A stretch of 64,000 bases of DNA from Paracoccus marcusii (GCF_028621715.1 NZ_CP117466.1:563001-627000), one strand, 5' to 3'. Shown: positions 17,361 through 27,757, numbered from the stretch's first letter. Notes: generated by a model from the sequence alone, not told the origin. Translations and numbers: made by a program.

Positions 17361-18120
17361 TCGCGCAGGCGCCAGCCGGTGGCAAAGATCCAGCGGATGA
17401 TGGCCAGGCAGATCACGACCATGATCCCCACCGCCACCAGCGACACCCCCACCGGCACGTCGGCCAGTCCGAAGAACGACCAGCGGAACCCCGAGATCAG
17501 GTAGAGGACCGGGTTCAGCTTGGCCACGCCCTCCCAGAAGGGCGGCAGCATGCTGGCCGAATAGAAGGCGCCGCCCAGGAAGACCAGCGGCATGATGACC
17601 ATCATCGGCACGATCTGCAGCTGTTCGAACGACTTGGCCCACAGCCCGATGATGAAGCCCAGCAGGCTGAAGCCGATCGACGACAGGACCAGGAAGGCCA
17701 CCATCCAGAACGGGTGCAGGATGTGGACGCCGACGAAGACGAAGCTGGTCAGCAGGATCACCAGCGCGATCAGGATCGACTTGACCGCCGCCGCGCCGAC
17801 GAAGCCCATCGTCACCTCGATCCAGCCGACGGGCGACACCAGGTATTCATAGATCGTGCCGCTGAACTTGGGAAAATAGATGCCGAAGCTTGCGTTGCTG
17901 ACGGCCTGCTGCAGCACGGTCAGCATCATCAGGCCGGGCACGATGAAGGCCGCGTATTCGACCCCCTCGACCGACTGGATGCGCCCGCCGATGGCCGCGC
18001 CGAAGACGACGAAGTACAGCACCGTGGACAGAACGGGCGAGGCCAGCGATTGCCAGATGGTGCGGAAGAACCGCATCATCTCGTGGTGAAAGATGGACCA
18101 GACGCCAAACCAGTTGATGC

Positions 18121-18124
<4 letters not shown>
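17357..18124 (-). CDS. ABC-2 type transporter permease
   Basis: This 255-residue membrane protein has about six helices, including [80 protein letters not shown] and [14 protein letters not shown]. These are typical of the ABC-2 (NodJ/DrrB) permease family. It pairs with the ATPase encoded just upstream: the ATPase stop and this start overlap as ATGA (18121-18124), so the two form one export system. The substrate is unknown; such pairs export polysaccharides, antibiotics or lipids. Confidence 0.92.
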
Positions 18125-19050
<926 letters not shown>

Positions 19051-19158
19051 GCGCCTCTCCTGTAGGTGAGTTCGGGGACCTTGGCGCGCCTCGCGCACAG
19101 CTGTCCGGTCCCGCAGATAGGCCCTGCCCGCCCCGATTGCCAGTGCGGGACCGCGGAT

Positions 19159-19842
19159 TCAGCCGTCCGACGTCCTCAGCCGCCCCCGGCTCATGTGGCG
19201 CTTGCGCCCGAAACCGGGGCTGCGGAGGACCTCGAACCCGGCATCCGACAGCGCCTGGCGGACATGGCCCGCGGCGGTATAGGTGGCGAACGTGCCCCCC
19301 GGCGCGGTATGCGCGCCCACCTCGGCCATCACGTCCGCGCCCCACATCTGCGGGTTCTTGGCCGGAGAGAACCCGTCCAGGAACCACGCATCCGCCGCGT
19401 CCCGCCACGCGGGCAAGGTCCGGCGCACATCGCCCAGGACCACGGTCAGCGCGACCTGTCCCACGCGGATCACCCCCTGCCCCCATCCGTCGCGCAGCTG
19501 CGCCGCCAGCGCCGACAGGTCGGGAAAGGCGGCATGCGCCTGCTCCAGCTGGGCGCGGCTCATCGGAAAGGCCTCGAAGCTGGTCATCCGCACGGGCACC
19601 GTCGCCACCTGCGCCAGCGCCAATGCGTTCAGACCGGTGCCGAACCCCGTCTCGGCCACGTGGAACCCCGGCCTCAGCCGTGCGGGCAGGTCGTTGCCTG
19701 CAAGGAAGACGTGCCGCGTCTCCTCCAGCCCGCCGCCCAAGCTGAAATAGGGGTCGTCGAACTGCTGTGACACGGGAACGCCCCCATCGCGCCAGTCCAG
19801 CGCAGGCTCGTCATCGGGGCGGGGATGGGTTAGGTCGCTCAT
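19159..19842 (-). CDS. mnmD: tRNA (mnm5s2U34) methyltransferase MnmD
   Basis: This 227-residue protein corresponds to the N-terminal methyltransferase half of E. coli MnmC. That half uses SAM to methylate the 5-aminomethyl group of the wobble uridine, giving mnm5s2U. Marks are PALDWRDGGVPVSQQFDDPY, the SAM-binding VAETGFGTGLNALAL near residue 62, and FLDGFSPAKNPQMW, a DUF752 motif. The frame is open far upstream, but MSDLTHPRPDDEP is the natural N-terminus. ATG 19842 overlaps the ATG of the divergent FAD oxidoreductase in one CATG (19840-19843), so the two genes share their first bases on opposite strands. Confidence 0.92.
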   Translation of the reverse strand: MSDLTHPRPDDEPALDWRDGGVPVSQQFDDPYFSLGGGLEETRHVFLAGNDLPARLRPGFHVAETGFGTGLNALALAQVATVPVRMTSFEAFPMSRAQLEQAHAAFPDLSALAAQLRDGWGQGVIRVGQVALTVVLGDVRRTLPAWRDAADAWFLDGFSPAKNPQMWGADVMAEVGAHTAPGGTFATYTAAGHVRQALSDAGFEVLRSPGFGRKRHMSRGRLRTSDG

Positions 19843-20902
19843 GACGCATCTGTCGGGAAAGGACGCGGCTTTGGCAAGGGTGATCCATGTGGCGGGGGCC
19901 GGCGTCTTCGGGCTGGCCTGTGCCTGGGCGCTGGTCCAGCGCGGCGCGCAGGTCACCGTGTTCGAGGCCGCGACCATCGGCGCAGGATCCTCGGGCGGCC
20001 ATGTGGGCGCCCTGGCCCCCCATGCGCCCGACCCCTGGAACATCAAGAAACAGCTGCAGCTGGACAGCCTTCTGGCCGCCCCCGCCTTCTGGGCCAGCGT
20101 CGAACAGGCCTCCCGCCTGCCTACGGGTTACGCCCGCACCTGCCGCCTGCAACCCGTTCCCGACATGGATACCGCCGCCCGCCTGCCCGACCGCATCGCG
20201 GCCGCCGCGCGCCAGTGGCCTGCTGCCATGGGCATGGCGCTGACCCGCGATCCGCACGGCCCGCTGATCCCGCCCAGCCCCACCGGCCTGTGGCTGACCG
20301 ACGGGCTGACGGCCCGCCTGAACCCCCGCGCCGCCCTGCAGGCCCTGGCCGCTGCGATCCGCGCCGGGGGCGGCCAGATCCATGAACATACGCCGGCCCC
20401 CGATGGCCACACCCCCACGATCTGGGCCACGGGCACGCCGGGACTTGTGGCGCTGAACAGCGCGCTGGACCGCAAGATCGGCCAAGGGGTCAAGGGTCAG
20501 TCGTTGCTCCTCTCCCACGCCGCCCCTGACAGCCCTCAAATCTTTGCCGACGGGCTGCATATCGTGCCCCATGCGGACGGCACCACGGCCATAGGCTCGA
20601 CCTCGGAAAACACCTACGACACCGTACACCCCGACCATCAGGCCCAGGACCTGCTGGCCCGCGCCGTCGCGATCTGCCCGGCGCTGGCCGATGCACCCGT
20701 CCTCGACATCTGGGCCGGCCTGCGCCCCCGCGCCCGCTCGCGCGCGCCGGTGCTGGCCCCGTGGCCCGGCCGCCCCGGCCACCTGATCGTCAATGGCGGC
20801 TTTAAGATCGGCTTCGGCATGGCCCCGCTGATCGCCGACCTGACCGCACAGATCCTTCTGGGCGACCGTCGGGACATCCCCGACCTCTTCGCCCTGCCCT
20901 GA
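19841..20902 (+). CDS. FAD-dependent oxidoreductase, probable detached MnmC oxidase half
   Basis: This 353-residue flavoprotein of the D-amino-acid-oxidase fold has VIHVAGAGVFGLACAWAL near residue 14 (dinucleotide-binding GxGxxG), followed by VTVFEAATIGAGSSGGHVGA with the ribose-binding glutamate. The C-terminal DAO signature is GFKIGFGMAPLIADL. In MnmC this fold removes the carboxymethyl group from cmnm5s2U34 of tRNA. Its head-to-head placement with mnmD suggests it is the MnmC oxidase half encoded separately; a generic glycine/D-amino-acid oxidase remains possible. GTG 19880 is a possible later start. A GC-hairpin repeat follows. Confidence 0.78.
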   Translation: MTHLSGKDAALARVIHVAGAGVFGLACAWALVQRGAQVTVFEAATIGAGSSGGHVGALAPHAPDPWNIKKQLQLDSLLAAPAFWASVEQASRLPTGYARTCRLQPVPDMDTAARLPDRIAAAARQWPAAMGMALTRDPHGPLIPPSPTGLWLTDGLTARLNPRAALQALAAAIRAGGGQIHEHTPAPDGHTPTIWATGTPGLVALNSALDRKIGQGVKGQSLLLSHAAPDSPQIFADGLHIVPHADGTTAIGSTSENTYDTVHPDHQAQDLLARAVAICPALADAPVLDIWAGLRPRARSRAPVLAPWPGRPGHLIVNGGFKIGFGMAPLIADLTAQILLGDRRDIPDLFALP

Positions 20903-20963
20903 GATTTCTCCTTTGCCCAAATACCCCGGGGGGAGTCCACAGGACGGGGGGCAGCGCCCCCCT
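20903..20963 (+). repeat. Interspersed GC-hairpin repeat, copy B
   Basis: Immediately after the oxidoreductase stop comes ATTTCTCCTTTGCCCAAATA followed by CCCCGGGGGG and an inverted repeat GGGGGGC (20946-20952) with GCCCCCC (20956-20962). The CTTTG-NNN-AAATACCCC part matches copy A in the same orientation relative to the upstream gene. The 60 bases beyond it, up to the next start, hold nothing else I can name. Confidence 0.72.
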
Positions 20964-21023
20964 GCCCGCTTGCCACCCGCGCGCGCCCCGCGCACACTCC
21001 CCCCGAACCAGCCGGAGCCCGCG

Positions 21024-22292
21024 ATGACCCGCCTCGACCATGCCTTCACCGCCATTGATGCCGCCAATGCCCAGGACCCGAACCTGGACGACGGCAAGCC
21101 TGCGAACCTCCTCTATGGCCAGCGCATGACGGCGGAACAGCAGCGCCTGTTCCCAGACGCCGACGACGTTCTGCGCATCGCCTGCCGCGGCCAGCATGTC
21201 GAACGCTGGCTGCTGCCGCGGGCCGACTATCCGATGAACCGCCCCGGCTATCTGGCCTGGCGCCAGGAACAGGGCCGCCGTCACGCGGATCGCATCGCCG
21301 GCATCATGGCCGATGCGGGCTATGACGCCGATGACATCGACCGCGCCCGCAAGATGCTGACCAAACAGGGCCTCAAGCGCGACCCCCAGGTGCAGGCGCT
21401 GGAGGACGTGATCTGCTTCACCTTCATCCGCTGGTATCTGGGCGATTTCATGGCCGAACAGCCCGACCACAAGATCCCCCGCATCATCGAGAAGACCGCC
21501 CGCAAGATGTCGGCCGAGGCCCGCGCCCGCGCCCTGGCCGAATTCCCCATGCCCGAGGCGTTGGCCCAGTATTTCCATGACGCCGATCAGCCGCAGACCC
21601 TGTCGCGCGCCGTCATCGTCTCGCATGGCCAGCCCGGCGACCCCGCACCCCAGCAGGCCGCCATCGAGGCGCTGGCCGCCCAGGTCGCGGCCCACGCCCC
21701 CGGCGTCGAGGTCCTGGGCGCGACGCTCGCCGACCCCGACGCCCTGCCCCGCACCTGCCGCAGCGACTGCATCATCTATCCGATGTTCATGGCCGAGGGC
21801 TGGTTCACCGGCGTCGAACTGCCCCGCCGCCTGACCCAGGCCGGCGCACCGGGCGCGCATATCATGCGCCCCTTCGGCACCGATCCCGGCCTCGACGCGC
21901 TGGTCGTCGAAAAGGCGCGCCAGGCGGCGGACGCCCAGGGCTGGGCGCTGTCAGATACGACCCTGCTCCTCTCCGCGCATGGATCGCAGCGTGGGCAGGC
22001 TAGCCACGACATCACCATGGCACTGGCCGCCCGCATCGCGCCGCATTTCGCCCGCGTCGTCGCGGGCTTCGTCGAACAGGAGCCCTTCATCGCCGACGCC
22101 GCCCGCGGCTTGGATCGTGCCATCAGCCTGCCGATGTTCGCGCTGCGCGCGGAGCATGTGCTGGACGACCTGCCGCAGGCGCTGGATCAGGCGGGCTTCA
22201 CCGGCCCGCGTCTGGACCCGGTGGGCCTCGCGCCCGAAGTGCCCGCGATGATCGCAGCCTCCATCGCCAGAGAAGTTTCAAGCTTGAAATGA
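21024..22292 (+). CDS. DUF4202 - CbiX-like chelatase fusion protein
   Basis: This 422-residue protein joins two recognisable parts. Residues 1-185 carry the DUF4202 pattern: IDAANAQDPN, LLYGQRMTAEQ, ACRGQHVERWLLPRADYP, GYLAWRQEQGRRHA, LTKQGLKRDPQVQALEDVI and IIEKTARKMS. Residues about 195-422 resemble a long sirohydrochlorin chelatase/CbiX with two half-repeats, AVIVSHGQPGD (His201) and LLLSAHGSQRG (His319), the positions of metal-binding histidines in that family. DUF4202 has no established function; CbiX-type enzymes insert cobalt, nickel or iron into sirohydrochlorin. The fusion suggests a link to sirohaem or cobalamin. CGGAG precedes ATG 21024. The gene's last codons overlap a 14-bp palindrome. 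Confidence 0.82.
   Translation: MTRLDHAFTAIDAANAQDPNLDDGKPANLLYGQRMTAEQQRLFPDADDVLRIACRGQHVERWLLPRADYPMNRPGYLAWRQEQGRRHADRIAGIMADAGYDADDIDRARKMLTKQGLKRDPQVQALEDVICFTFIRWYLGDFMAEQPDHKIPRIIEKTARKMSAEARARALAEFPMPEALAQYFHDADQPQTLSRAVIVSHGQPGDPAPQQAAIEALAAQVAAHAPGVEVLGATLADPDALPRTCRSDCIIYPMFMAEGWFTGVELPRRLTQAGAPGAHIMRPFGTDPGLDALVVEKARQAADAQGWALSDTTLLLSAHGSQRGQASHDITMALAARIAPHFARVVAGFVEQEPFIADAARGLDRAISLPMFALRAEHVLDDLPQALDQAGFTGPRLDPVGLAPEVPAMIAASIAREVSSLK
22276..22289. promoter_or_regulatory. Perfect 14-bp palindrome, probable MarR operator
   Basis: TTTCAAGCTTGAAA is a perfect palindrome that lies in the last codons of the DUF4202-CbiX gene and ends 45 bases before the first gene of the aminobenzoyl-CoA operon. 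Its size and TTTCAAG half-sites fit operators of CoA-thioester-responsive MarR repressors such as HcaR. The third gene of the operon encodes a MarR protein, which is the obvious candidate to bind here. The assignment is inferred from position and symmetry. Confidence 0.62.
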
Positions 22293-22299
22293 TTTCGGA

Positions 22300-22334
22300 C
22301 CCGTGCCAGCCTGCAGCGCAGGAGGTGGCACGGG
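22300..22334 (+). promoter_or_regulatory. Hairpin enclosing the ribosome-binding site of the operon's first gene
   Basis: Arms CCCGTGCCA (22300-22308) and TGGCACGGG (22326-22334) form a perfect 9-bp stem that ends exactly at the ATG. The loop holds a second stem, CCTGC/GCAGG (22310-22314 and 22318-22322), and the strong Shine-Dalgarno AGGAGG at 22320-22325. Part of the Shine-Dalgarno is therefore paired and the rest lies between stems. The arrangement would reduce initiation when folded; no sensor is identified. Confidence 0.6.
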
Positions 22335-24614
22335 ATGAAGATTCTCTGTCTGGGTGGCGGGCCTGCGGGCCTTTACTTCGCGATCTCGATGAAGCTGCGC
22401 GATCCGTCGCATGACGTGACCGTGCTGGAGCGCAACGGCGCAGGCGACACCTTCGGATGGGGCGTGGTGCTCTCCGACGACGCCCTGTCGCGGCTGGAAC
22501 GCAACGACCCGCCCTCGGCCCAGGCGATCCGCGACCATTTCATCTATTGGGACGACATCGCCGTCATCCGCGACGGCCACCGGCAGGTCTCGGGCGGGCA
22601 TGGTTTCGCGGGGATCGGGCGGCGGCAGCTGCTGATCCTGCTGCAGGAGCGGGCCCGGGAGCTGGGCGTCACCCTGCAATTCCAGACCGAGTTCCAGACC
22701 GCCGAAACCTATCGCCACGACTATGACCTGGTCGTCGCCTGCGACGGGCTGAACAGCAAGGTCCGCACGGAATATGCGGACGTGTTCCGCCCCGACATCG
22801 ACATGCGCCGCTGCAAGTTCGTCTGGCTGGGCACGAAACAGAAATTCGACGACGCCTTCACCTTCATCTTCGAAAAGAGGCCGCAGGGCTGGCTATGGGC
22901 GCATGTCTATTCCTTCGACGCCGACACCGCGACCTTCATCGTGGAATGTTCGCAGGAGACCTGGGACGCGATGGGCTTCGAGGGCATGACGAAAGAGCAG
23001 ATCGTCGAGACCTGCCGCGACGTCTTCAAGGACCATCTGGGCGGGCATGACCTGATGTCGAACGCGGCGCATTTGCGCGGCTCGGCCGTCTGGATGAACT
23101 TTCCCCGCGTCATCTGCGACCGCTGGTATCATGAGAATGTGGTGCTGATGGGCGATGCGGCGGCGACGGGGCATTTCTCGATCGGGTCCGGCACGCGGCT
23201 GGCCTTGGACAGCGCCATCGCGCTGGCCGATTACCTGCATTCCGAACCCGACCTGCCCCGCGCCTTCGAACGCTATCAGGAGGAGCGGCGCGTCGAGGTT
23301 CTGCGCCTGCAATCGGCCGCCCGAAACAGCCTGGAATGGTTCGAGGAGGTCGAGCGTTACCTGGACCTGGACCCGATCCAGTTCACCTATTCCCTGCTGA
23401 CCCGCAGCCAGCGCATCGGCCATGAGAACCTGCGCCTGCGCGACCCGGGTTGGGTGCGCGAGGCCGAGGACTGGTTCCAACGGCAGGCCGGCGGCCAGCC
23501 GGGCCGCGCGCCGATCTTCGCGCCCTTCCGCCTGCGCGACATGGCGCTGAAGAACCGCATCGTCGTCTCGCCCATGGCGCAGTACAAGGCGCAGGACGGC
23601 TGCCCGACCGACTGGCACCTGGTCCATTACGGCGAACGCGCCAAGGGCGGCGCGGGCCTGGTCTTTACCGAGATGACCTGTGTCAGCCCCGAAGGCCGCA
23701 TCACGCCGGGCTGTCCGGGCCTCTACGCGCCCGAGCATCAGGCGGCCTGGCGGCGGATCACCGATTTCATCCATGCCGAGACGGATGCCAGGATCTGCTG
23801 CCAGATCGGCCATTCGGGCCGCAAGGGCTCCACCCGCATCGGGTGGGAGGGGATGGACCAGCCGCTGGCGGAGGGCAACTGGCCGATCATGGCGGCCTCC
23901 GCCCTGCCGTGGTCCGACGACAATGCCGTGCCGCAGGAGATGACCCGCGCTGATATGGAGGCAGTGACCGAACAGTTCGTGGCCGCGACCCGCATGGCGG
24001 ATGCCGCGGGCTTCGACATGATCGAGCTGCATGCGGCGCATGGCTATCTGCTGTCGGGCTTCCTGTCGCCGGTGTCGAACCGGCGCACGGATGATTATGG
24101 CGGCAGCCTGGAGAACCGCCTGCGCTGGCCGTTGGAGGTGTTCACCGCCATGCGCGCCGTCTGGCCCCAAGACAGGCCGATGTCGGTGCGCATCTCGGCC
24201 ACGGACTGGACCGAGGACGGCGTGACGCCTGACGAATCGGTCGCCATCGCGCAGGCCTTCCATGCGGCGGGGGCGGATATCATCGACGTGTCGGCCGGGC
24301 AGACGACGCCCGAGGCGCGGCCGGTCTATGGGCGGATGTTCCAGACGCCGTTCTCGGACCGCATCCGCAACCAGGCGGGGCTGGCCACGATGGCGGTGGG
24401 CAACATCACCGATGCAGATCAGGCCAACGGCATCCTGCTGGCCGGGCGCGCCGATCTGGTGGCCATCGGGCGACCGCATCTGGCCGATCCCTATTGGACG
24501 CTGCATGCGGCGACGGCGCTTGGCGACGGGGCGGACTGGCCCCTGCCCTATCACGCGGGCCGCGATCAGGCGCGGCGACTGGCCGCCAAGCAGGCCGAGG
24601 AGATCCGCGCATGA
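22335..24614 (+). CDS. abmA: 2-aminobenzoyl-CoA monooxygenase/reductase (flavin monooxygenase-OYE fusion)
   Basis: The 759-residue protein fuses two flavoenzymes. Residues 1-390 are an FAD aromatic hydroxylase: [13 protein letters not shown] at the N-terminus, [11 protein letters not shown] and [19 protein letters not shown]. Residues about 395-759 are an old-yellow-enzyme domain with [42 protein letters not shown] and [10 protein letters not shown]. This is the architecture of the Azoarcus evansii enzyme that monooxygenates and then reduces 2-aminobenzoyl-CoA to a non-aromatic 2-amino-5-oxocyclohexene-carboxyl-CoA. Salicylyl-CoA 5-hydroxylase is the close alternative name. A CoA ligase and tryptophan dioxygenase in the same operon favour the aminobenzoyl role. 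The stop overlaps the SDR start (ATGA). Confidence 0.88.
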   Translation: MKILCLGGGPAGLYFAISMKLRDPSHDVTVLERNGAGDTFGWGVVLSDDALSRLERNDPPSAQAIRDHFIYWDDIAVIRDGHRQVSGGHGFAGIGRRQLLILLQERARELGVTLQFQTEFQTAETYRHDYDLVVACDGLNSKVRTEYADVFRPDIDMRRCKFVWLGTKQKFDDAFTFIFEKRPQGWLWAHVYSFDADTATFIVECSQETWDAMGFEGMTKEQIVETCRDVFKDHLGGHDLMSNAAHLRGSAVWMNFPRVICDRWYHENVVLMGDAAATGHFSIGSGTRLALDSAIALADYLHSEPDLPRAFERYQEERRVEVLRLQSAARNSLEWFEEVERYLDLDPIQFTYSLLTRSQRIGHENLRLRDPGWVREAEDWFQRQAGGQPGRAPIFAPFRLRDMALKNRIVVSPMAQYKAQDGCPTDWHLVHYGERAKGGAGLVFTEMTCVSPEGRITPGCPGLYAPEHQAAWRRITDFIHAETDARICCQIGHSGRKGSTRIGWEGMDQPLAEGNWPIMAASALPWSDDNAVPQEMTRADMEAVTEQFVAATRMADAAGFDMIELHAAHGYLLSGFLSPVSNRRTDDYGGSLENRLRWPLEVFTAMRAVWPQDRPMSVRISATDWTEDGVTPDESVAIAQAFHAAGADIIDVSAGQTTPEARPVYGRMFQTPFSDRIRNQAGLATMAVGNITDADQANGILLAGRADLVAIGRPHLADPYWTLHAATALGDGADWPLPYHAGRDQARRLAAKQAEEIRA

Positions 24615-25336
24615 CCCGCGTCCTGATCACCGGCGGCGGCAGCGGCACCGGCGCCGACATGGCCCGGGCCTTTGCCGCCCAAGGTCATGAGGTCGTCATC
24701 ACCGGCCGCGACACCGCGAAACTGGAGGCCGTGGCGGGCGGGTTGATCCGCGCCGTGCCGGGCGATGTCAGCGACGAGGATCAGGTGCGGCGCATCTTCG
24801 ATGCGGCCGGCCCCTGCCAGGTGGTCATCGCCAATGCCGGCATCGCCGAGGCCGCGCCCTTTGCTCGCACCACTCTGGACCAGTTCAGCCGCATCATGGC
24901 GGTCAACCTGACGGGGGTCTTCCTGACCTTTCGGCAGGCGCTGTCGCAGATGGGACCGGGGGGGCGGTTGATTGCGGTATCCTCGGCGGCGGGGCTGCGG
25001 GGGGCGGCCTATGCCTCGGCCTATGCGGCCAGCAAGCATGGGGTGATGGGGCTGGTGCGGTCGATCGCGCTGGAGGTGGCTGCCAAACAGATCACCGCCA
25101 ACGCCATCTGCCCCAGCTATCTGGACACCGAGATGACCGGCCGCACGCTGGACGGGATCATGGCCAAGACGGGGCGCGACCGCGACGCGGCACTGGCTGC
25201 GCTGACCGCCCGCAACCCGCAGGGCCGCCTGATCGCGCCCGCCGAGGTGACCGGCGCGGCGCTGTGGTTGGCCTCGGACGCGGCGGCGGGGGTGAACGGC
25301 CAGGCCATCGTCCTGGACGGAGGCGAGAGCGCATGA
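24611..25336 (+). CDS. SDR-family oxidoreductase (probable 3-hydroxyacyl-CoA dehydrogenase step)
   Basis: This 241-residue classical short-chain dehydrogenase has the cofactor loop [17 protein letters not shown] at the N-terminus, [10 protein letters not shown] near residue 75, a catalytic Ser in IAVSSAAG, and Tyr/Lys in [11 protein letters not shown] near residue 142. The arginine in GRD after strand 2 suggests NADP(H) or mixed use. Overlap with the preceding and following genes (ATGA at both ends) places it firmly in the operon. There it could oxidise a hydroxyl of the ring-derived acyl-CoA or reduce the 5-oxo group; the substrate is inferred only from context. Confidence 0.85.
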   Translation: MTRVLITGGGSGTGADMARAFAAQGHEVVITGRDTAKLEAVAGGLIRAVPGDVSDEDQVRRIFDAAGPCQVVIANAGIAEAAPFARTTLDQFSRIMAVNLTGVFLTFRQALSQMGPGGRLIAVSSAAGLRGAAYASAYAASKHGVMGLVRSIALEVAAKQITANAICPSYLDTEMTGRTLDGIMAKTGRDRDAALAALTARNPQGRLIAPAEVTGAALWLASDAAAGVNGQAIVLDGGESA

Positions 25337-25767
25337 CCGACCTGTCCAAGCGGCGGCTGAAGACCTGGATCCGCCTTCTGGGCGTGACGCGGGGGGCCGA
25401 GAACCATCTGCGCGACTATCTGCGCCGCGCGCATGGCACGACCCTGCCCCGCTTCGACGTGATGGCGGCGCTGTGGCGCAGGCGCGAGGGCGTGACCATG
25501 TCCGAGTTGTCGCGCCTGCTGCTGGTGTCGAACGGCAATGCCACGGCGGTCGTCGACCGACTGGAGGCCGACGGCATGGTCCGCCGCGAGGCCGAGAACG
25601 GCGACCGACGCCGCATTCGCGTGCGCCTGACGCCCGAAGGCCTGGAGGCGTTCGAGATCATGGCCCTGGGCCATGAGGCCGAGGTCGACGCGATCCTGGG
25701 CCGATTGTCCGAAACCGATCTGGAGGCGCTGCGCGACATCCTGTCCCGCGCCGGGAGGCCCGAATGA
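25333..25767 (+). CDS. MarR-family transcriptional regulator of the operon
   Basis: This 144-residue winged-helix protein contains [20 protein letters not shown], the recognition region [20 protein letters not shown] and the wing [18 protein letters not shown], all standard for MarR. Family members embedded in aromatic-CoA operons usually repress them and release DNA on binding the CoA thioester. The perfect palindrome at 22276-22289 upstream of the operon's first gene is its likely target. It is coupled by ATGA overlaps on both sides, an arrangement that would give feedback because the repressor is made from its own operon. Confidence 0.9.
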   Translation: MTDLSKRRLKTWIRLLGVTRGAENHLRDYLRRAHGTTLPRFDVMAALWRRREGVTMSELSRLLLVSNGNATAVVDRLEADGMVRREAENGDRRRIRVRLTPEGLEAFEIMALGHEAEVDAILGRLSETDLEALRDILSRAGRPE

Positions 25768-26576
25768 AACCCGTCCCCATGGCCGATCTGGCGCCCGAAC
25801 ATTTCCTGTGGGAGGTCACGGACCGCATCGCGGTGATCCGCCTGAACCGCCCCGAGCGCAAGAACCCCCTGACGTTCGACAGCTATGCCGAACTGGGCGC
25901 CTGCTTTCGGCAGCTGGCCCATGCGTCGGACGTGGATGTGGTGGTGCTGGCCTCCAATGGCGGCAATTTCTGTTCGGGCGGCGACGTGCACGAGATCATC
26001 GGCCCGCTGGTCGGCATGGAGATGCCGCAGCTTCTGGCCTTCACCCGCATGACCGGGGAGCTGGTGCGCGCGATGATCCATTGCGGCAAGCCGGTGATCG
26101 CCGCGGTCGAGGGGATCTGCGTGGGCGCGGGCGCGATCATGGCCATGGCCAGCGACCTGCGACTGGCCGCGCCCTCGGCCAAGGCTGCGTTCCTGTTCAC
26201 CAAGGTGGGGCTGGCGGGTTGCGACATGGGCGCCTGCGCGATGCTGCCGCGGATCGTGGGTCAGGGGCGGGCGGCGGAGCTGCTGTATACGGGCCGCGTG
26301 CTGCGCGCCGAGGAGGGCGAGCGGTGGGGGTTCTGGAACAGCCTGCATGACGACGTCTTTGCCGCGGCGATGGATCTGGCGCGAAGCATCGCGGCGGGGC
26401 CTGTCTGGGCGCATGGCATCACCAAGACGCAGCTGTTGCAGGAATGGACCATGGGGTTGGATCAGGCGATCGAGGCCGAGGCGCAGGCCCAGGCCATCTG
26501 CATGACCACGCGCGATTTCGAGCGGGCCTATCGGGCCTTCGTCGCCAAACAGACGCCGGTCTTCGAGGGCAATTGA
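25764..26576 (+). CDS. Enoyl-CoA hydratase/isomerase family protein
   Basis: This 270-residue crotonase-fold enzyme has [19 protein letters not shown] sequence ([17 protein letters not shown] near residue 23), the oxyanion-hole region [14 protein letters not shown] near residue 70, and [20 protein letters not shown] near residue 110, which would hold the second backbone NH. Typical catalytic glutamates are not obvious at the usual place ([17 protein letters not shown]), so hydratase, isomerase or ring-hydrolase activity cannot be distinguished. In the operon it should act on the dearomatised cyclohexene-carboxyl-CoA. A repeat element separates it from the next gene by 50 bases. Confidence 0.88.
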   Translation: MKPVPMADLAPEHFLWEVTDRIAVIRLNRPERKNPLTFDSYAELGACFRQLAHASDVDVVVLASNGGNFCSGGDVHEIIGPLVGMEMPQLLAFTRMTGELVRAMIHCGKPVIAAVEGICVGAGAIMAMASDLRLAAPSAKAAFLFTKVGLAGCDMGACAMLPRIVGQGRAAELLYTGRVLRAEEGERWGFWNSLHDDVFAAAMDLARSIAAGPVWAHGITKTQLLQEWTMGLDQAIEAEAQAQAICMTTRDFERAYRAFVAKQTPVFEGN

Positions 26577-26626
26577 GGGAACCGGGGCTCTGCCCCGGAC
26601 CCCGGGATATTTGGGTGAAGAAGAAG
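26577..26626 (-). repeat. Interspersed GC-hairpin repeat, copy C, supplying a ribosome-binding site
   Basis: The hairpin arms are CCGGGGC (26582-26588) and GCCCCGG (26592-26598). They are followed by ACCCCGGGATATTTGGG and then GAAGAAGAAG directly before ATG 26627. This is copy A read from the other strand. The purine-rich end is the only Shine-Dalgarno-like sequence for the acyl-CoA dehydrogenase gene, so the repeat has apparently been inserted in, and recruited by, the operon. Confidence 0.75.
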
Positions 26627-27757
26627 ATGGATCGCAGCTTTCTGGACTGGCCGTTCTTCGAGGACAGGCATCGCGTGCTGGCCCAGGGGCTGGAGGATTG
26701 GGCCGCAGGCGCGCTGCCGGTGGATCACGGCGATGTGGACGGGGCCTGCCGGGGGCTGGTGCGGGCGCTTGGCGATGGCGGCTGGCTGGCGCATTCGGGG
26801 GGCGAGGCGCTGGACGTGCGCGCGCTGTGCCTGATCCGCGAGACCTTGGCGCGCCATGACGGGTTGGCGGATTTCGCCTTTGCCATGCAGGGCCTGGGCA
26901 TGGGGGCGGTGACGCTGTTCGGCAGCCCGGTTCAGCGAGAATGGCTGGAGCGGACGCGGGCGGGCCGGGCGATTTCGGGGTTCGCGCTGACCGAGCCTGC
27001 GTCCGGGTCGGACGTCGCGCGGCTGGCGACCACGGCGCGCCGGGATGGCGACGGGTGGGTTCTGGACGGGGAAAAGACCTATATCTCCAACGGCGGGATC
27101 GCGGATGTCTATGTGATCGTCGCGCGGACCGGGGAGGCCCCGGGCGCGCGGGGGCTGTCGGCCTTTCTGCTGCCTGTGGAGACACCGGGGCTGGAGGTGG
27201 TCAGCCGCATCGACGTGATGGCCCCGCATCCGCTGGCGCATCTGCGCCTGACGGGGGTGCGGCTGCCGGGGGATGCGCTGATCGGGCAGTCGGGACAGGG
27301 GTTCCGCATCGCCATGACGGTGCTGGATCATTTCCGCCCCACGGTGGGGGCCGCGGCGTTGGGCTTCGCGCGTCGGGCGCTGGACGAGGCTTTGGCCCGC
27401 GTGCGCTCGCGCCAGATCCAGGGCGCGCCGATGGCCGAGCTGCAGATGGTCCAGGGGCATCTGGCCGATATGGCGCTGAAGATCGACGCCGCCGCCCTGC
27501 TGATCTATCGCGCGGCCTGGGCCAAGGACCAGGGCGCGCCCCGCATCACGCGGGAGGCGGCAATGGCCAAGCTGTACGCCACCGAGATCGCGCAGGAGGT
27601 CATCGACCAGGCCGTGCAGCTGCATGGCGGCGACGGCGTGCGGACGGGCAGCACGGTCGAGAGCCTGTACCGTGAGATCCGCGCCCTGCGCATCTACGAG
27701 GGGGCCAGCGACGTGCAGCGCGTCGTCATCGCCCGCAGCATCCTGGAGGGCGCATGA
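26627..27757 (+). CDS. Acyl-CoA dehydrogenase
   Basis: This 376-residue flavoprotein of the acyl-CoA dehydrogenase family has [20 protein letters not shown] near residue 121 (FAD-binding signature), [20 protein letters not shown], and the C-terminal signature [20 protein letters not shown] near residue 330 with [12 protein letters not shown]. The catalytic base is probably the glutamate in YEGASD. It would desaturate the cyclohexane-carboxyl-CoA intermediate and pass electrons to ETF. The frame extends back into the hydratase gene, but [11 protein letters not shown] after the repeat is the sensible start. It overlaps the thioesterase gene by ATGA. Confidence 0.92.
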   Translation: MDRSFLDWPFFEDRHRVLAQGLEDWAAGALPVDHGDVDGACRGLVRALGDGGWLAHSGGEALDVRALCLIRETLARHDGLADFAFAMQGLGMGAVTLFGSPVQREWLERTRAGRAISGFALTEPASGSDVARLATTARRDGDGWVLDGEKTYISNGGIADVYVIVARTGEAPGARGLSAFLLPVETPGLEVVSRIDVMAPHPLAHLRLTGVRLPGDALIGQSGQGFRIAMTVLDHFRPTVGAAALGFARRALDEALARVRSRQIQGAPMAELQMVQGHLADMALKIDAAALLIYRAAWAKDQGAPRITREAAMAKLYATEIAQEVIDQAVQLHGGDGVRTGSTVESLYREIRALRIYEGASDVQRVVIARSILEGA

